From Eubacterium uniforme (lineage in GTDB: Bacteria; Bacillota; Clostridia; Lachnospirales; Lachnospiraceae): DNA of 64,000 nt. The stretch spans positions 1-64,000 of the forward strand of contig NZ_FUXZ01000002.1 of assembly GCF_900167115.1 (NCBI RefSeq), given 5' to 3'. Below, in pieces: positions 52,081 through 61,411 of this stretch. The notes under the pieces were generated by a model. It did no database searches, was not told where the DNA came from, and worked only from the letters and a program-made list of their open reading frames with translations. The position numbers and the translations under genes are program-made. The stretch's first letter is position 1. Each line of letters opens with the position of its first letter.

Positions 52081-52845
52081 ATGAAACTAGTTTTAGAAGA
52101 AATATTTAAAAAATTTGATGATAAAGTGGTTATTGCAGATACGGGTTTTACTTTTGAGAGTGGTAAGATATATGGTTTACTAGGAAGAAATGGAGCAGGT
52201 AAAACAACACTCTTTAATATTATTAATGATGATATTAAGGCAGAACATGGTAAGGTGTACTTAACTGATGATGAGGGAAATACAAGAAAATTAGATATTG
52301 AAGACATCGGCTATGTTATTTCAGCACCAGTTGTTCCAAACTTTTTAACAGGTAGAGAAATGCTTAAATTCTTTATTGAAATCAATCAAAAAAGAATAAA
52401 AGATTTAAAAACAATTGATGAATATTTTGATATGGTTTCAATTGATGAAGCTGATAGATATAGACTCGCAAAAGATTATTCACATGGTATGAAGAATAAA
52501 ATGATGATGTTATTAAATTTTATTTCGAATCCAGATGTATGGCTTCTTGATGAACCACTAACTTCTCTTGATGTTGTTGTTGCGGATGAGATGAAACAGT
52601 TACTTAGAACTATGAAAGGTGATCATATTATGATTCTTTCAACTCACATTATGGAACTAGCAACAGGTCTTTGTGATGAAATTGTTCTTCTTAAGGATGG
52701 AAAGTTATTACCACTTGATAAGGGAGATATGACAAAAGAAGAATTTGAAAAATTCATTATAGACATACTTAAGTCTGATTATAGTAGTGAAGGCAGTGCT
52801 GAAGAAGTTTCAAACGAGGAGAAGGAAGAAGTTGTAAATGATTAA
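52081..52845 (+). CDS. ABC transporter ATP-binding protein
   Basis: 254 residues. Walker A is LLGRNGAGKTTLFNI, Walker B is VWLLDEPLTSLDVV and the H-loop is MILSTHIMEL. The signature is YSHGMKNKMMM rather than LSGGQ, an SHGMKxK variant seen in some bacterial export or immunity ABC ATPases. The C-terminal tail is acidic (SAEEVSNEEKEEVVND). The downstream permease overlaps its stop by 8 bp, so they form one transporter. GGAGGG precedes the start. The substrate cannot be told from the sequence. Confidence 0.88.
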   Translation: MKLVLEEIFKKFDDKVVIADTGFTFESGKIYGLLGRNGAGKTTLFNIINDDIKAEHGKVYLTDDEGNTRKLDIEDIGYVISAPVVPNFLTGREMLKFFIEINQKRIKDLKTIDEYFDMVSIDEADRYRLAKDYSHGMKNKMMMLLNFISNPDVWLLDEPLTSLDVVVADEMKQLLRTMKGDHIMILSTHIMELATGLCDEIVLLKDGKLLPLDKGDMTKEEFEKFIIDILKSDYSSEGSAEEVSNEEKEEVVND

Positions 52846-54466
52846 TACATATAGAGTAAATAGAAAAGTAAGAAGTGCTTATGAGAAGAATCAGCTTATA
52901 TTTCTTATATCAAAAATTCCTTTATTAGGTGATTTGATTACAAGTAAGTTTTATTCTTCAAGGGGAATAAAAATATTTTTAAAGATTATTAATTTTATAA
53001 AATCATTATTTGGATTGTTTGTAGGAAAACTTTTATATTTATTTGTTACTATTGGATTATGTTCAGGAATATATAAAGAAATAATAGATAAAAAAATAAA
53101 TAAGTCAGTAATTACAGGAAAGATTTTTTTTGTGCTTATAATCTTGACTGTCGCTGGAGGATTTTTAAATAATCAAATTACATCAGTTATGAGTGAAACA
53201 TATTCTTCGATTATGATTCTTAGAATGGATGCAAAGAAATATGCTTTATCAAATTACATAGCTTGTTTGATTCGTCATTTTATAGGTTCTGTAATTGCAT
53301 CTGTAATAGTATATATCGCTGTTGGGTATTATCCTTTATACATGGTTATAGTTTATCCATTATATACAATCATGATTAAGGTTATTTTTGCATCGGAAGT
53401 TATAGGAATACAAAGGAAAAATATTAATAGAGATAATCTTGTCGGTTTTTCTAGTTTGATAACATTTGGCGTAACTGCGGTTTGTATTTTGATTGCATTT
53501 GTTGGGGGGTTATTTTTAAATCCACCGGCATATATTTTGATTCTTGTAACTATTCTTGCGACTCCTTTTATGGTTGTTTCATGGAAAAAACTGTTTGAAT
53601 TTAACGATTATAAATATCTATATAAAAAGTTATTATTTGATAGTGAATTTAGTGATGAGAAAAGTGTAGCAAATAAAACAGAAATTCAAAACTATAGTAA
53701 AATGCTTGATGCAAATATTGGTGATGATATAAAAAATGGTGCATCAATAAGCAATAAAAAAGGATATGATTATTTTAATGATATCTTTATTAGGAGACAT
53801 AGAAGTATATATTATAAGCATTGTTTAATATGTTCTTTAATTATATTTGCGATATTTGCGATATTTTCCGTTGTTGGAATTATCATTCAACAAGATCGTC
53901 TGTTTCGTTTAATGCGATTACTTGTTGAAGAACATGTATGTGGATTTTTGTTTGTTTTATATATTGTAAATAGAGGTGAAGCATATACCAAGGCATATTT
54001 TTATAACTGCGATTGTTCGATGCTTACATATAATTTTTACAGAAAGAAGGAGACAGTTATTAACTTATTTATGATTAGGCTTAAATCCATAATAAAATAT
54101 AATATGATTCCTACAATTATTATTGCAATTGGAGTAGATGTGTTGTATTTTATTGCATCGGGAGAGAAAACTTTATTCTATATCATTACTCCAATTTCAA
54201 TATTGGCTATGGGTATTTTTTTCTCAGTGCATTATATATTTTTATATTATGTATTGCAGCCTTATAATGAAAAAATGGAAAATAAAAGCGTGACATATAC
54301 CTTATGTACAAGTTTGACATATATGGCATGTTATCTTATTTATGATAAAAAGATTAGTTCATTATTGTTCTGTCCGATTATGATTGGATTTACAATTTTA
54401 TATGTTATTGTAGCTTACTTTGTAATTAATTCATTTGGATATAAGAAATTTAAACTTAATTTGTAA
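52838..54466 (+). CDS. ABC transporter permease, multi-helix
   Basis: 542 residues with roughly ten to twelve hydrophobic segments in two halves separated by a polar linker (about 265-315, EFSDEKSVANKTEIQN). The first helix is at about 52-75 after a basic N-terminus. No known permease family is obvious beyond its coupling to the ATPase upstream. It is unusually rich in Ile, Phe, Tyr and Lys. The ribosome site (AAGGAAG) lies inside the upstream gene. Confidence 0.7.
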   Translation: MINTYRVNRKVRSAYEKNQLIFLISKIPLLGDLITSKFYSSRGIKIFLKIINFIKSLFGLFVGKLLYLFVTIGLCSGIYKEIIDKKINKSVITGKIFFVLIILTVAGGFLNNQITSVMSETYSSIMILRMDAKKYALSNYIACLIRHFIGSVIASVIVYIAVGYYPLYMVIVYPLYTIMIKVIFASEVIGIQRKNINRDNLVGFSSLITFGVTAVCILIAFVGGLFLNPPAYILILVTILATPFMVVSWKKLFEFNDYKYLYKKLLFDSEFSDEKSVANKTEIQNYSKMLDANIGDDIKNGASISNKKGYDYFNDIFIRRHRSIYYKHCLICSLIIFAIFAIFSVVGIIIQQDRLFRLMRLLVEEHVCGFLFVLYIVNRGEAYTKAYFYNCDCSMLTYNFYRKKETVINLFMIRLKSIIKYNMIPTIIIAIGVDVLYFIASGEKTLFYIITPISILAMGIFFSVHYIFLYYVLQPYNEKMENKSVTYTLCTSLTYMACYLIYDKKISSLLFCPIMIGFTILYVIVAYFVINSFGYKKFKLNL

Positions 54467-54468
54467 TT

Positions 54469-55371
54469 ATGGAATATTATTCACTTAATAAGTATCTTAA
54501 AGATACATACGGTAGAAAATTGTATAAGATTAGCATTGATGCTGGATTTACCTGCCCTAATAGGGATGGTTTAATTGATACAAAAGGATGCATATTTTGC
54601 TCTGGAAAGGGATCAGGAGATTTTGCTGAAGATAGGATATGTTCAATCACTCAGCAAATACAATCGGGCAAACAAAGGATTATTGGTAAAATGCCAAAGA
54701 ACATAAATGAGAATGAAGCGAATTTCATTGCTTATTTTCAGGCATATACCAATACATATGCAAGCGTTGAAGTATTAAGGGATAAATACAGGGAAGCATA
54801 TGAAAATCTTGATATTGCAATTCTCTCAATTGCAACCAGACCGGATTGTATTAATGAAGAGGTGGTAAGTCTATTATCAGAAATTAATAAGATTAAACCA
54901 GTATGGGTAGAGCTTGGACTTCAGACCATTCATGAGAAAAGTGCAAACTACATTAGACGAGGATATGATTTATCTGTTTATGATGAAGCAGTAAAACTTC
55001 TTTGTAATGAGGGCATAGAAGTAATTACTCATGTTATATTAGGTCTACCAGGTGAAACTAAAGAAGATATGCTTGAAACTGTTAAGTATGTTGGTGAGAG
55101 TGGTGCTAAGGGAATAAAACTTCAATTACTTCACGTGCTCAAGGGTACGGATTTAGCGGGTGATTATGAAGAGGGAAAATTTAAATGCCTTGAAATGGAT
55201 GAATATATTGATATAATTTGTTCAGCATTAAAAGTACTACCTGAAGATATGGTGATACATAGAATGACAGGTGATGGAGCTAAAAAGGATTTAATTGCAC
55301 CATTATGGAGTATGGATAAAAAGAGAGTTTTAAATTTTTTAAATAAAGCAATTAGTGAAGCTAAAAGGTAG
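54469..55371 (+). CDS. Radical SAM protein, TIGR01212/YhcC family
   Basis: 300 residues starting MEYYSLNKYLKDTYGRKLYK. The cluster motif has the family-specific spacing Cys29-X11-Cys41-X2-Cys44 (CPNRDGLIDTKGCIFC). GLPGETKEDMLETVKYV and VIHRMTGDGAKKDLIAPLW are other conserved parts. Substrate unknown, though a tRNA-modifying role has been discussed for relatives. It starts 3 bp after the permease stop without a visible ribosome site, so translation may depend on the gene upstream. A 9-bp inverted repeat (TAGCAAATA, 55369-55377, with 55392-55400) follows. Confidence 0.9.
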   Translation: MEYYSLNKYLKDTYGRKLYKISIDAGFTCPNRDGLIDTKGCIFCSGKGSGDFAEDRICSITQQIQSGKQRIIGKMPKNINENEANFIAYFQAYTNTYASVEVLRDKYREAYENLDIAILSIATRPDCINEEVVSLLSEINKIKPVWVELGLQTIHEKSANYIRRGYDLSVYDEAVKLLCNEGIEVITHVILGLPGETKEDMLETVKYVGESGAKGIKLQLLHVLKGTDLAGDYEEGKFKCLEMDEYIDIICSALKVLPEDMVIHRMTGDGAKKDLIAPLWSMDKKRVLNFLNKAISEAKR

Positions 55372-55423
55372 CAAATACATAATAAATGAGTTATTTGCTA
55401 ATATAATTAGAATAAAAAATACT

Positions 55424-55451
55424 TTGAAATATTTAATATATATGGTATAAT
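55424..55451 (+). promoter_or_regulatory. Promoter of the SCIFF locus
   Basis: TTGAAA (55424-55429), a 16-bp spacer and TATAAT (55446-55451), the latter preceded by TGG to give an extended -10. It is 44 bp before the SCIFF start codon. Confidence 0.7.
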
Positions 55452-55494
55452 GTTCAAAGATTGCATAAATATGCGAAAAATTAGGAGGAACGTC

Positions 55495-55638
55495 ATGAAA
55501 CACGTTAAAACATTAAACGAAAAAACATTTAAAGATACTATGAAAAAAGGCGGATGTGGTGAATGCCAGACATCATGCCAGTCAGCATGCAAGACATCTT
55601 GCACAGTTGGCAATCAGAAGTGTGAGAATAATAAATAG
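55495..55638 (+). CDS. scfA: SCIFF ribosomally made peptide precursor
   Basis: 47 residues. The start at 55495 has AGGAGG 6 nt upstream; an in-frame ATG at 55450 adds a non-family extension. A leader (MKHVKTLNEKTFKDTMKKGG) precedes a core with Cys21, 24, 28, 32, 36 and 43, the six cysteines that name the family. Thr37 lies five residues after Cys32; in the characterised SCIFF peptide of a thermophilic clostridium a thioether joins these positions. The maturase gene follows. The biological role of SCIFF is unknown, although it is nearly universal in Clostridia. Confidence 0.93.
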   Translation: MKHVKTLNEKTFKDTMKKGGCGECQTSCQSACKTSCTVGNQKCENNK

Positions 55639-55660
55639 TCATTAATAAAGATTATTATTC

Positions 55661-55696
55661 TATAACAGAGCCGACTTTTTGGTTGACTCTGTTATA
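55661..55696 (+). terminator. Hairpin between the SCIFF peptide and its maturase
   Basis: TATAACAGAG (55661-55670) pairs with CTCTGTTATA (55687-55696); the stem continues inward with one mismatch. The downstream sequence is GTGCGTTTTATTAT, a broken U-run. It would let part of the transcripts pass, giving much peptide and little maturase. Confidence 0.6.
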
Positions 55697-55746
55697 GTGC
55701 GTTTTATTATAAAAAAAGAATATAGTAGATTATAAGGAGATATGTT

Positions 55747-57159
55747 TTGATTCATCAGTATAAAAATAACGGGTATGACATCATTATGGACATAAATAGT
55801 GGTGCTGTACATGTCGTTGATGATATATTATATGATGCGGTGAAGGTGCTTGATGAGAATGAAGAATTCAAAGAAATAATCAAGGGGGATTTTACTGATT
55901 CGTATAAAGAAAAGTTTTCCGATGAAATCAAGAATAATCTAAAAGATAAATACTCTCATGATGATCTTTGTGAAGCGATTGGAGAAATATATAATCTTAT
56001 TGATGATGAGACACTTTTTTCAAAAGACCTTTACGAAGGTATTGTTGAGAATCTTCCAAGTATGCAGACAGTAGTTAAGGCTTTATGTTTACATGTAACA
56101 CATGATTGCAATTTAGCATGTAAATATTGTTTCGCAGAAGAGGGTGAATATCATGGCGAAAGAGGACTTATGAGTCTTGAAGTAGGTAAAAAGGCTTTAG
56201 ACTTTATTATTGAGAATTCAGGTAGTAGAAAGAATCTTGAAGTTGACTTTTTCGGTGGTGAACCTTTAATGAACTGGGAAGTTGTAAAAGAACTTGTAAA
56301 ATATGGTAGACAAAGAGAAAAAGAAGCTAATAAGAATTTTAGATTTACTCTAACTACTAATGGTATGCTACTTAATGATGAAGTTATGGAATTCCTTAAT
56401 AAGGAGATGTCTAACGTCGTAATTAGTCTTGATGGTAGAAAAGAAGTCAATGACAGAATGAGACCTAGAAGAGGTGGTCAGGGAAGTTACGATGTTATAG
56501 TTCCAAAATTCCAGAAACTTGCAGAAAGTCGTAATCAGACAGATTATTATATTAGAGGTACTTTTACTAGATATAATCTTGATTTTTCAGAAGACGTTAA
56601 ACATTTTGCAGACCTTGGTTTTAAACAGATTTCAATAGAGCCAGTTGTTGCTCCTAAGGAAGCTGATTATGCCATTAGGGAAGAAGATGTAAATAAGATT
56701 TTAGATGAATATGATAATCTTGCTAAAGAATTCATAAAGAGAAGAAAAGAGGGTAAAGGTTTTAATTTCTTCCACTTTATGATTGATTTAGATCAAGGTC
56801 CTTGTATATATAAGAGAATGTCAGGATGTGGAGCCGGTAGTGAATATTTAGCTGTTACTCCTTGGGGTGATTTATATCCTTGCCATCAATTTGTTGGTAA
56901 TACTGACTTTTTACTTGGGAACGTTGATGAAGGTATTAAGCGTACTGATTTAGTTTCTAAGTTTAAGAAGTGCAATGTATATTCAAGAAGTGAATGTAAG
57001 GATTGTTTTGCTAAATTCTATTGTTCGGGTGGATGTGCTGCGAATTCCTTTAATTTTACAGGGGATATCAATAGTACCTATGAGATAGGTTGTAAAATGC
57101 AAAGAAAAAGAGTAGAATGCTCAATTATGCTTAAGGCAGATGAAGCATTTAGTGAATAA
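55747..57159 (+). CDS. scfB: SCIFF maturase, radical SAM/SPASM thioether synthase
   Basis: 470 residues starting at TTG 55747, with AAGGAG 7 nt upstream; no in-frame ATG fits. The N-terminal ~100 residues (MIHQYKNNGYDIIMDINSGA) are a peptide-recognition-type domain. The radical SAM cluster is Cys121-X3-Cys125-X2-Cys128 (CNLACKYCF). DFFGGEPLMNW is conserved. The C-terminal SPASM domain holds the Cys residues for two auxiliary clusters: SGCGAGSEYL, GDLYPCHQFVGN, CKDCFAKFYCSGGC and IGCKMQ. It makes Cys-to-Thr alpha-carbon thioethers in the peptide. It is 108 bp from the peptide gene. Confidence 0.95.
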   Translation: MIHQYKNNGYDIIMDINSGAVHVVDDILYDAVKVLDENEEFKEIIKGDFTDSYKEKFSDEIKNNLKDKYSHDDLCEAIGEIYNLIDDETLFSKDLYEGIVENLPSMQTVVKALCLHVTHDCNLACKYCFAEEGEYHGERGLMSLEVGKKALDFIIENSGSRKNLEVDFFGGEPLMNWEVVKELVKYGRQREKEANKNFRFTLTTNGMLLNDEVMEFLNKEMSNVVISLDGRKEVNDRMRPRRGGQGSYDVIVPKFQKLAESRNQTDYYIRGTFTRYNLDFSEDVKHFADLGFKQISIEPVVAPKEADYAIREEDVNKILDEYDNLAKEFIKRRKEGKGFNFFHFMIDLDQGPCIYKRMSGCGAGSEYLAVTPWGDLYPCHQFVGNTDFLLGNVDEGIKRTDLVSKFKKCNVYSRSECKDCFAKFYCSGGCAANSFNFTGDINSTYEIGCKMQRKRVECSIMLKADEAFSE

Positions 57160-57204
57160 ATTTATAAAAATTAAGTTATAAAGAACTAAAGGAAGGTTAG
57201 TAAA

Positions 57205-59493
57205 ATGAAAAACAGTAAGTTAAAAAGCGCTTTAGTGTTGCTTCTTACTTTATGTATCATTGCAGGAAGTTGTGTAGTTGCTGCAATTGGTATTGGTAAG
57301 AGACATTCAGGTAGCGCTAAGAATATTCAGCAGGGTCTTGATCTTAAGGGTGGTGTTAGTATCACATTTGAGATTAAGAATGATGAGTTTACAAAGAAAG
57401 AATTTAATGATACTATTAGAAAACTTCAAATGCGTGTAGATGCATTTAGTACAGAATCTTTAGTATATAAAGAAGGCGATAATAGAATTTGTGTTGATGT
57501 TCCAGGTCAAACAGATGCTAAAACAGTCCTTGATGATTTAGGTAAGCCGGGTTCTTTATATTTTGTAACTGATGTTACATCTGAGTACAAAGAAGGTGAA
57601 TCAGATTATGAGGTTCATAAAGTTAAAGGTAGTGATGGTAAGGAAACTATTTATAGAATTTGGCTTGATGGTAATGATATTGCGGATGCGAAAGGTAATG
57701 TTCAGGCAGACAAGGATACTCAGAAAAAAGAATATGTAGTTAACCTTGAAATGACAAAAGAAGGTACAAAGAAATTCGCTGATGCTACAAGAGAAAATTT
57801 AAATAAACCTATTGGTATTTTATATGATGATGAATTAGTTAGTAATCCAACTGTTAACAGTGTTATTACAGAAGGAAGCGCTGTTATCGAAGGACAGGAA
57901 TCACTTGATGAAGCAGAACATCTTGCTTCAACAATTAGAATTGGTTCACTTTCACTTGAACTTAAAGAAATGTCACATAGAGTAGTAAGTGCTAAACTTG
58001 GTAGTGATGCATTAGCTAAGTCAATGAAAGCTGGTGCAATTGGTATTGCAATTGTAATTATATTCATGCTTTTTGTATATAGATTACCTGGTTTAGTTGC
58101 AGGCCTTTGTTTAACAGCTTATACTGCATTAATTTTATTAGTACTTAATGCATATAACTTAACATTATCACTTTCAGGTATTGCTGGTATTATCTTATCA
58201 ATTGGTATGGCGGTTGATGCTAATGTTATTATATATGCCCGAATAAGAGAAGAAATTGCTGCGGGTAGAGATGTTGGAGCTTCAATTGAGTTAGGTTTCA
58301 AGAAAGCTGCTTCAGCTATTTTAGATGGTAATATTACAACAATTATTGCTGCATTTGTTCTTATGTGGAAGGGTTCAGGTACAATTAAAGGATTCGCTCA
58401 GACTCTTGCAATTGGTATTGCTCTTTCAATGTTTACATCACTTGTTGTTGCTAGAATTTTAGTTAAGGCATTATATAACTTGGGATTAAAGGCTCCAGGT
58501 TTATATGGTAAGGAAAAAACAAGAAAAGTATTTGATTTTGTAAGTAAGAGAGGAATTTGTATTGCTCTTTCAGTGATTGTTGTTGGTGTTGGTGTTGCAT
58601 TTATGGCTATTAATGCAAACAAAGGTGAAGGTCCATTCTACTTCAGTATTGAGTTTAAGGGTGGTCAGTCTACTACTGTTGAATTTAATAAAGATTATAC
58701 AGTAGATGAATTTAATGATAAGATTAAACCTGCAGTTGCAAAAGCAATAGGTAGCGATGATGTTCAGGGACAGAAAGAAGTAAATTCAAATAGTTATGTT
58801 ATTAAAACATCAGAATTAACAGACGAAAAGTTTGATGCTATGAAAAAGACTCTTAAAGATGAGTTTGGTGCAATTGATTCAGATGATAATTTCGATGATA
58901 CATTTATTTCAGCTACAGTTGGTGATGAAATGAGAAAGGATGCTGTTGTTGCAACAGTTCTTGCAACAATTTGTATGCTTATCTATATCTGGTTCAGATT
59001 TAAGGATTTAAAGTTTGCTTTATCAGCTGTTACAGCTTTAGTACACGACGTTTTAGTTGTTATTGCATTCTATGCAATTTCAAGAACAATTGTTGGTACA
59101 ACATTTATAGCATGTATACTTACAATCGTAGGTTATTCAATTAATGCTACAATCGTTATTTTCGATAGAATTAGAGAAAATCTTACTCTTAATACTGAAA
59201 AGAATATCGATTATAAAGCAATTGTTAATAAGAGTATTACACAGACTCTTACAAGAAGTATTTATACTTCACTCACAACATTTGTTACAATCGCTATGAT
59301 TTATGTAATGGGTGTAAATTCAATTAGAGAATTTGCTCTTCCAATGATGGTTGGTATTATCTGTGGTGCTTATTCATCTGTTTGTATTACAGGTTCATTA
59401 TGGTATATGATGAAAACTGGTGGCAAGAAAGATGATCCAAAAAAAGTTACTACAAAAAAAGAAACAACTAAGGAAGTAGTTAAGGAAGCATAA
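57205..59493 (+). CDS. secDF: Fused protein-export subunit SecDF
   Basis: 762 residues, SecD and SecF in one chain with about twelve membrane helices. The SecD half has QQGLDLKGGVSITFE, a large extracytoplasmic domain and LSGIAGIILSIGMAVDANVI. The SecF half begins about residue 440 and has FYFSIEFKGGQSTTVEF and IVGYSINATIVIFDRIREN. It drives the late steps of Sec export with the proton-motive force. It follows the SCIFF genes, as in many Clostridia; its YajC partner is 42 kb away. The Lys/Thr tail is normal. Confidence 0.96.
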   Translation: MKNSKLKSALVLLLTLCIIAGSCVVAAIGIGKRHSGSAKNIQQGLDLKGGVSITFEIKNDEFTKKEFNDTIRKLQMRVDAFSTESLVYKEGDNRICVDVPGQTDAKTVLDDLGKPGSLYFVTDVTSEYKEGESDYEVHKVKGSDGKETIYRIWLDGNDIADAKGNVQADKDTQKKEYVVNLEMTKEGTKKFADATRENLNKPIGILYDDELVSNPTVNSVITEGSAVIEGQESLDEAEHLASTIRIGSLSLELKEMSHRVVSAKLGSDALAKSMKAGAIGIAIVIIFMLFVYRLPGLVAGLCLTAYTALILLVLNAYNLTLSLSGIAGIILSIGMAVDANVIIYARIREEIAAGRDVGASIELGFKKAASAILDGNITTIIAAFVLMWKGSGTIKGFAQTLAIGIALSMFTSLVVARILVKALYNLGLKAPGLYGKEKTRKVFDFVSKRGICIALSVIVVGVGVAFMAINANKGEGPFYFSIEFKGGQSTTVEFNKDYTVDEFNDKIKPAVAKAIGSDDVQGQKEVNSNSYVIKTSELTDEKFDAMKKTLKDEFGAIDSDDNFDDTFISATVGDEMRKDAVVATVLATICMLIYIWFRFKDLKFALSAVTALVHDVLVVIAFYAISRTIVGTTFIACILTIVGYSINATIVIFDRIRENLTLNTEKNIDYKAIVNKSITQTLTRSIYTSLTTFVTIAMIYVMGVNSIREFALPMMVGIICGAYSSVCITGSLWYMMKTGGKKDDPKKVTTKKETTKEVVKEA

Positions 59494-59520
59494 TATTGCT
59501 AATATAAGATTTAAATAAAT

Positions 59521-59556
59521 AACAAGCTCCGCAAATACGGAGCTTGTTGTTTTTAG
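59521..59556 (+). terminator. Terminator after secDF
   Basis: AACAAGCTCCG (59521-59531) pairs with CGGAGCTTGTT (59538-59548) with loop CAAATA, followed by GTTTTT. Confidence 0.88.
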
Positions 59557-59577
59557 AAAACATATGTGAGGAAGCAC

Positions 59578-61359
59578 ATGGGAGAAAAGCGTTATAAAGT
59601 ATATGCTAAGAAAGCAGATTTTAGAGGACTTGGAGATAAATACAATATAGATCCTGTTGTTATAAAGGTGTTAACTAACAGAGGTGTTACTGAAGATAAG
59701 ATAGAGAACTATATAAAACCATCGCTTGATAATATACATGATCCATATTTGTTTGAAAACATGAAGGAAACTGTTGAACTTATAATAAAACATGTTCTTT
59801 CAAAAAAGAAAATATATGTTGTATCTGATTATGATGTTGATGGTGTATGTTCAGGTTTTATATTATCAGATTATTTATGTTTGATTGGTGGAGAAGTAGT
59901 TAATATTATTCCAGATAGAATTAAGGATGGATATGGAATTAATAAAAATCATATAGATATTGCTTTTAATGATGGGGCTTCTTTAATTATCACAACTGAT
60001 AATGGGATAGCTGCAATTGAGGCGGTTTCTTATGCTAAGGAAAAGGGTTTAGATGTTATTGTTACTGATCATCATGAGGTACCAAAAGTAATTGATGAAA
60101 ATGGTGATAGTAAGTACATATATCCAGAAGCTGATTATATAATTAATCATAAAGTTCCAGATTGTAAATATCCATTTAAAGATATGTGCGGAACTGGAGT
60201 GGCTTATAAATTAATTCTTGCAATTAATGAATATATTAAGTTATCTCTTGATACAAGTTTTGATTCTAAGTTTGATGAATATATTCAGTTTGTTGCGCTT
60301 GCTACGGTATGTGATATTGTTAGTCTTACAGATGAAAATAGAGATATGGTAAGCGCTGGCCTAAAACTTATGAAAAATACTAAAAATCTTGGTCTTAAAA
60401 GTCTTATTGAAGCTACGGGGATTAAGAAGGATAGTATTAGTTCATATCACTTAGGGTTTATTCTAGGTCCGTGTGTGAATTCATCTGGACGATTAGATAC
60501 TGCTAATCTGTCTCTTGAATTATTTAAAACAAGTGATGAACAAAGAGCGAAAAAGATAGCTAGTGAACTTGCTGAACTTAATAATGAACGCAAAGACATG
60601 ACTGAAAAGAATACAAAAATTGCAGTTGATATGGCAGCAAATGATACTAACAACATTTTAGTTTTGTATTTAGAGGATTGTCATGAAAGCATAGCTGGTA
60701 TTGTAGCAGGAAGAGTTAAAGAAGTTTATTATAAGCCAGTAATAGTATTTGCAGGTAAGGCTAGTGATGGCATAATAAAAGGATCAGCTCGTTCAATTGA
60801 TTCTTTTAATATATTTGATGGTATTACAAAGGTAAAAGATTTAACAGTTAAGTTTGGTGGTCATAAGATGGCTGCTGGTCTTTCGATTAAATACGATGAT
60901 TTAAAAGAATTTAGGACTAGAATTAATAGTGAGAATATATTAAGTGAAGAGGATTTGATTGAGACAATTTACATTGATTGTAAGATGCCACTTGACTATA
61001 TTTCTTATAAGCTTATTGATGATTTATCAGTACTTGAACCTTTCGGTAAAGACAATAATAAGGCAATATTTGGTCTTAGTAACATAAAAGTCAAAAAAAT
61101 TCAGATTTTTGGTGCAAATAATAACGTTTTAAGGTTTGATTTAATCACAGATAGTGGTAAAATAGTAAGTGCAGTTATGTTTACAGATGCATTTGCTAAA
61201 GTTGCCTTATTAGAAGAAAAATATGGTAAGAATGAAGTTAATAAGGCACTTGCTGGTAAGGATAATAATGTTAGAATTAACATATTGTATTATCCGATGA
61301 TTAATGAATTTAGGGATGTAAAGAGCATACAGGTAAATATAACGAATCTAGTTTTTTAA
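59578..61359 (+). CDS. recJ: Single-stranded-DNA-specific exonuclease RecJ
   Basis: 593 residues. A 5'-3' single-strand exonuclease of the DHH superfamily. Motifs: SDYDVDGVCSG, TTDNGIAAIE, VTDHHEVPK, MCGTGVAYKLI and the DHHA1 motif FGGHKMAAGLSI. The start at 59578 has GAGGA 5 nt upstream; a GTG at 59566 has no ribosome site. At 593 residues it is the shorter RecJ form. apt and relA follow, the standard Firmicute order. Confidence 0.93.
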   Translation: MGEKRYKVYAKKADFRGLGDKYNIDPVVIKVLTNRGVTEDKIENYIKPSLDNIHDPYLFENMKETVELIIKHVLSKKKIYVVSDYDVDGVCSGFILSDYLCLIGGEVVNIIPDRIKDGYGINKNHIDIAFNDGASLIITTDNGIAAIEAVSYAKEKGLDVIVTDHHEVPKVIDENGDSKYIYPEADYIINHKVPDCKYPFKDMCGTGVAYKLILAINEYIKLSLDTSFDSKFDEYIQFVALATVCDIVSLTDENRDMVSAGLKLMKNTKNLGLKSLIEATGIKKDSISSYHLGFILGPCVNSSGRLDTANLSLELFKTSDEQRAKKIASELAELNNERKDMTEKNTKIAVDMAANDTNNILVLYLEDCHESIAGIVAGRVKEVYYKPVIVFAGKASDGIIKGSARSIDSFNIFDGITKVKDLTVKFGGHKMAAGLSIKYDDLKEFRTRINSENILSEEDLIETIYIDCKMPLDYISYKLIDDLSVLEPFGKDNNKAIFGLSNIKVKKIQIFGANNNVLRFDLITDSGKIVSAVMFTDAFAKVALLEEKYGKNEVNKALAGKDNNVRINILYYPMINEFRDVKSIQVNITNLVF

Positions 61360-61411
61360 ATGGTGCATTTTAATTGTTTACTTTTATGAAATATATAGTG
61401 AGAGGTTAGAT

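Noticed and set aside
55747-55752. Frameshift or missing start in the SCIFF maturase
   Set aside because: TTG at 55747 with AAGGAG 7 nt upstream gives the full family N-terminus.
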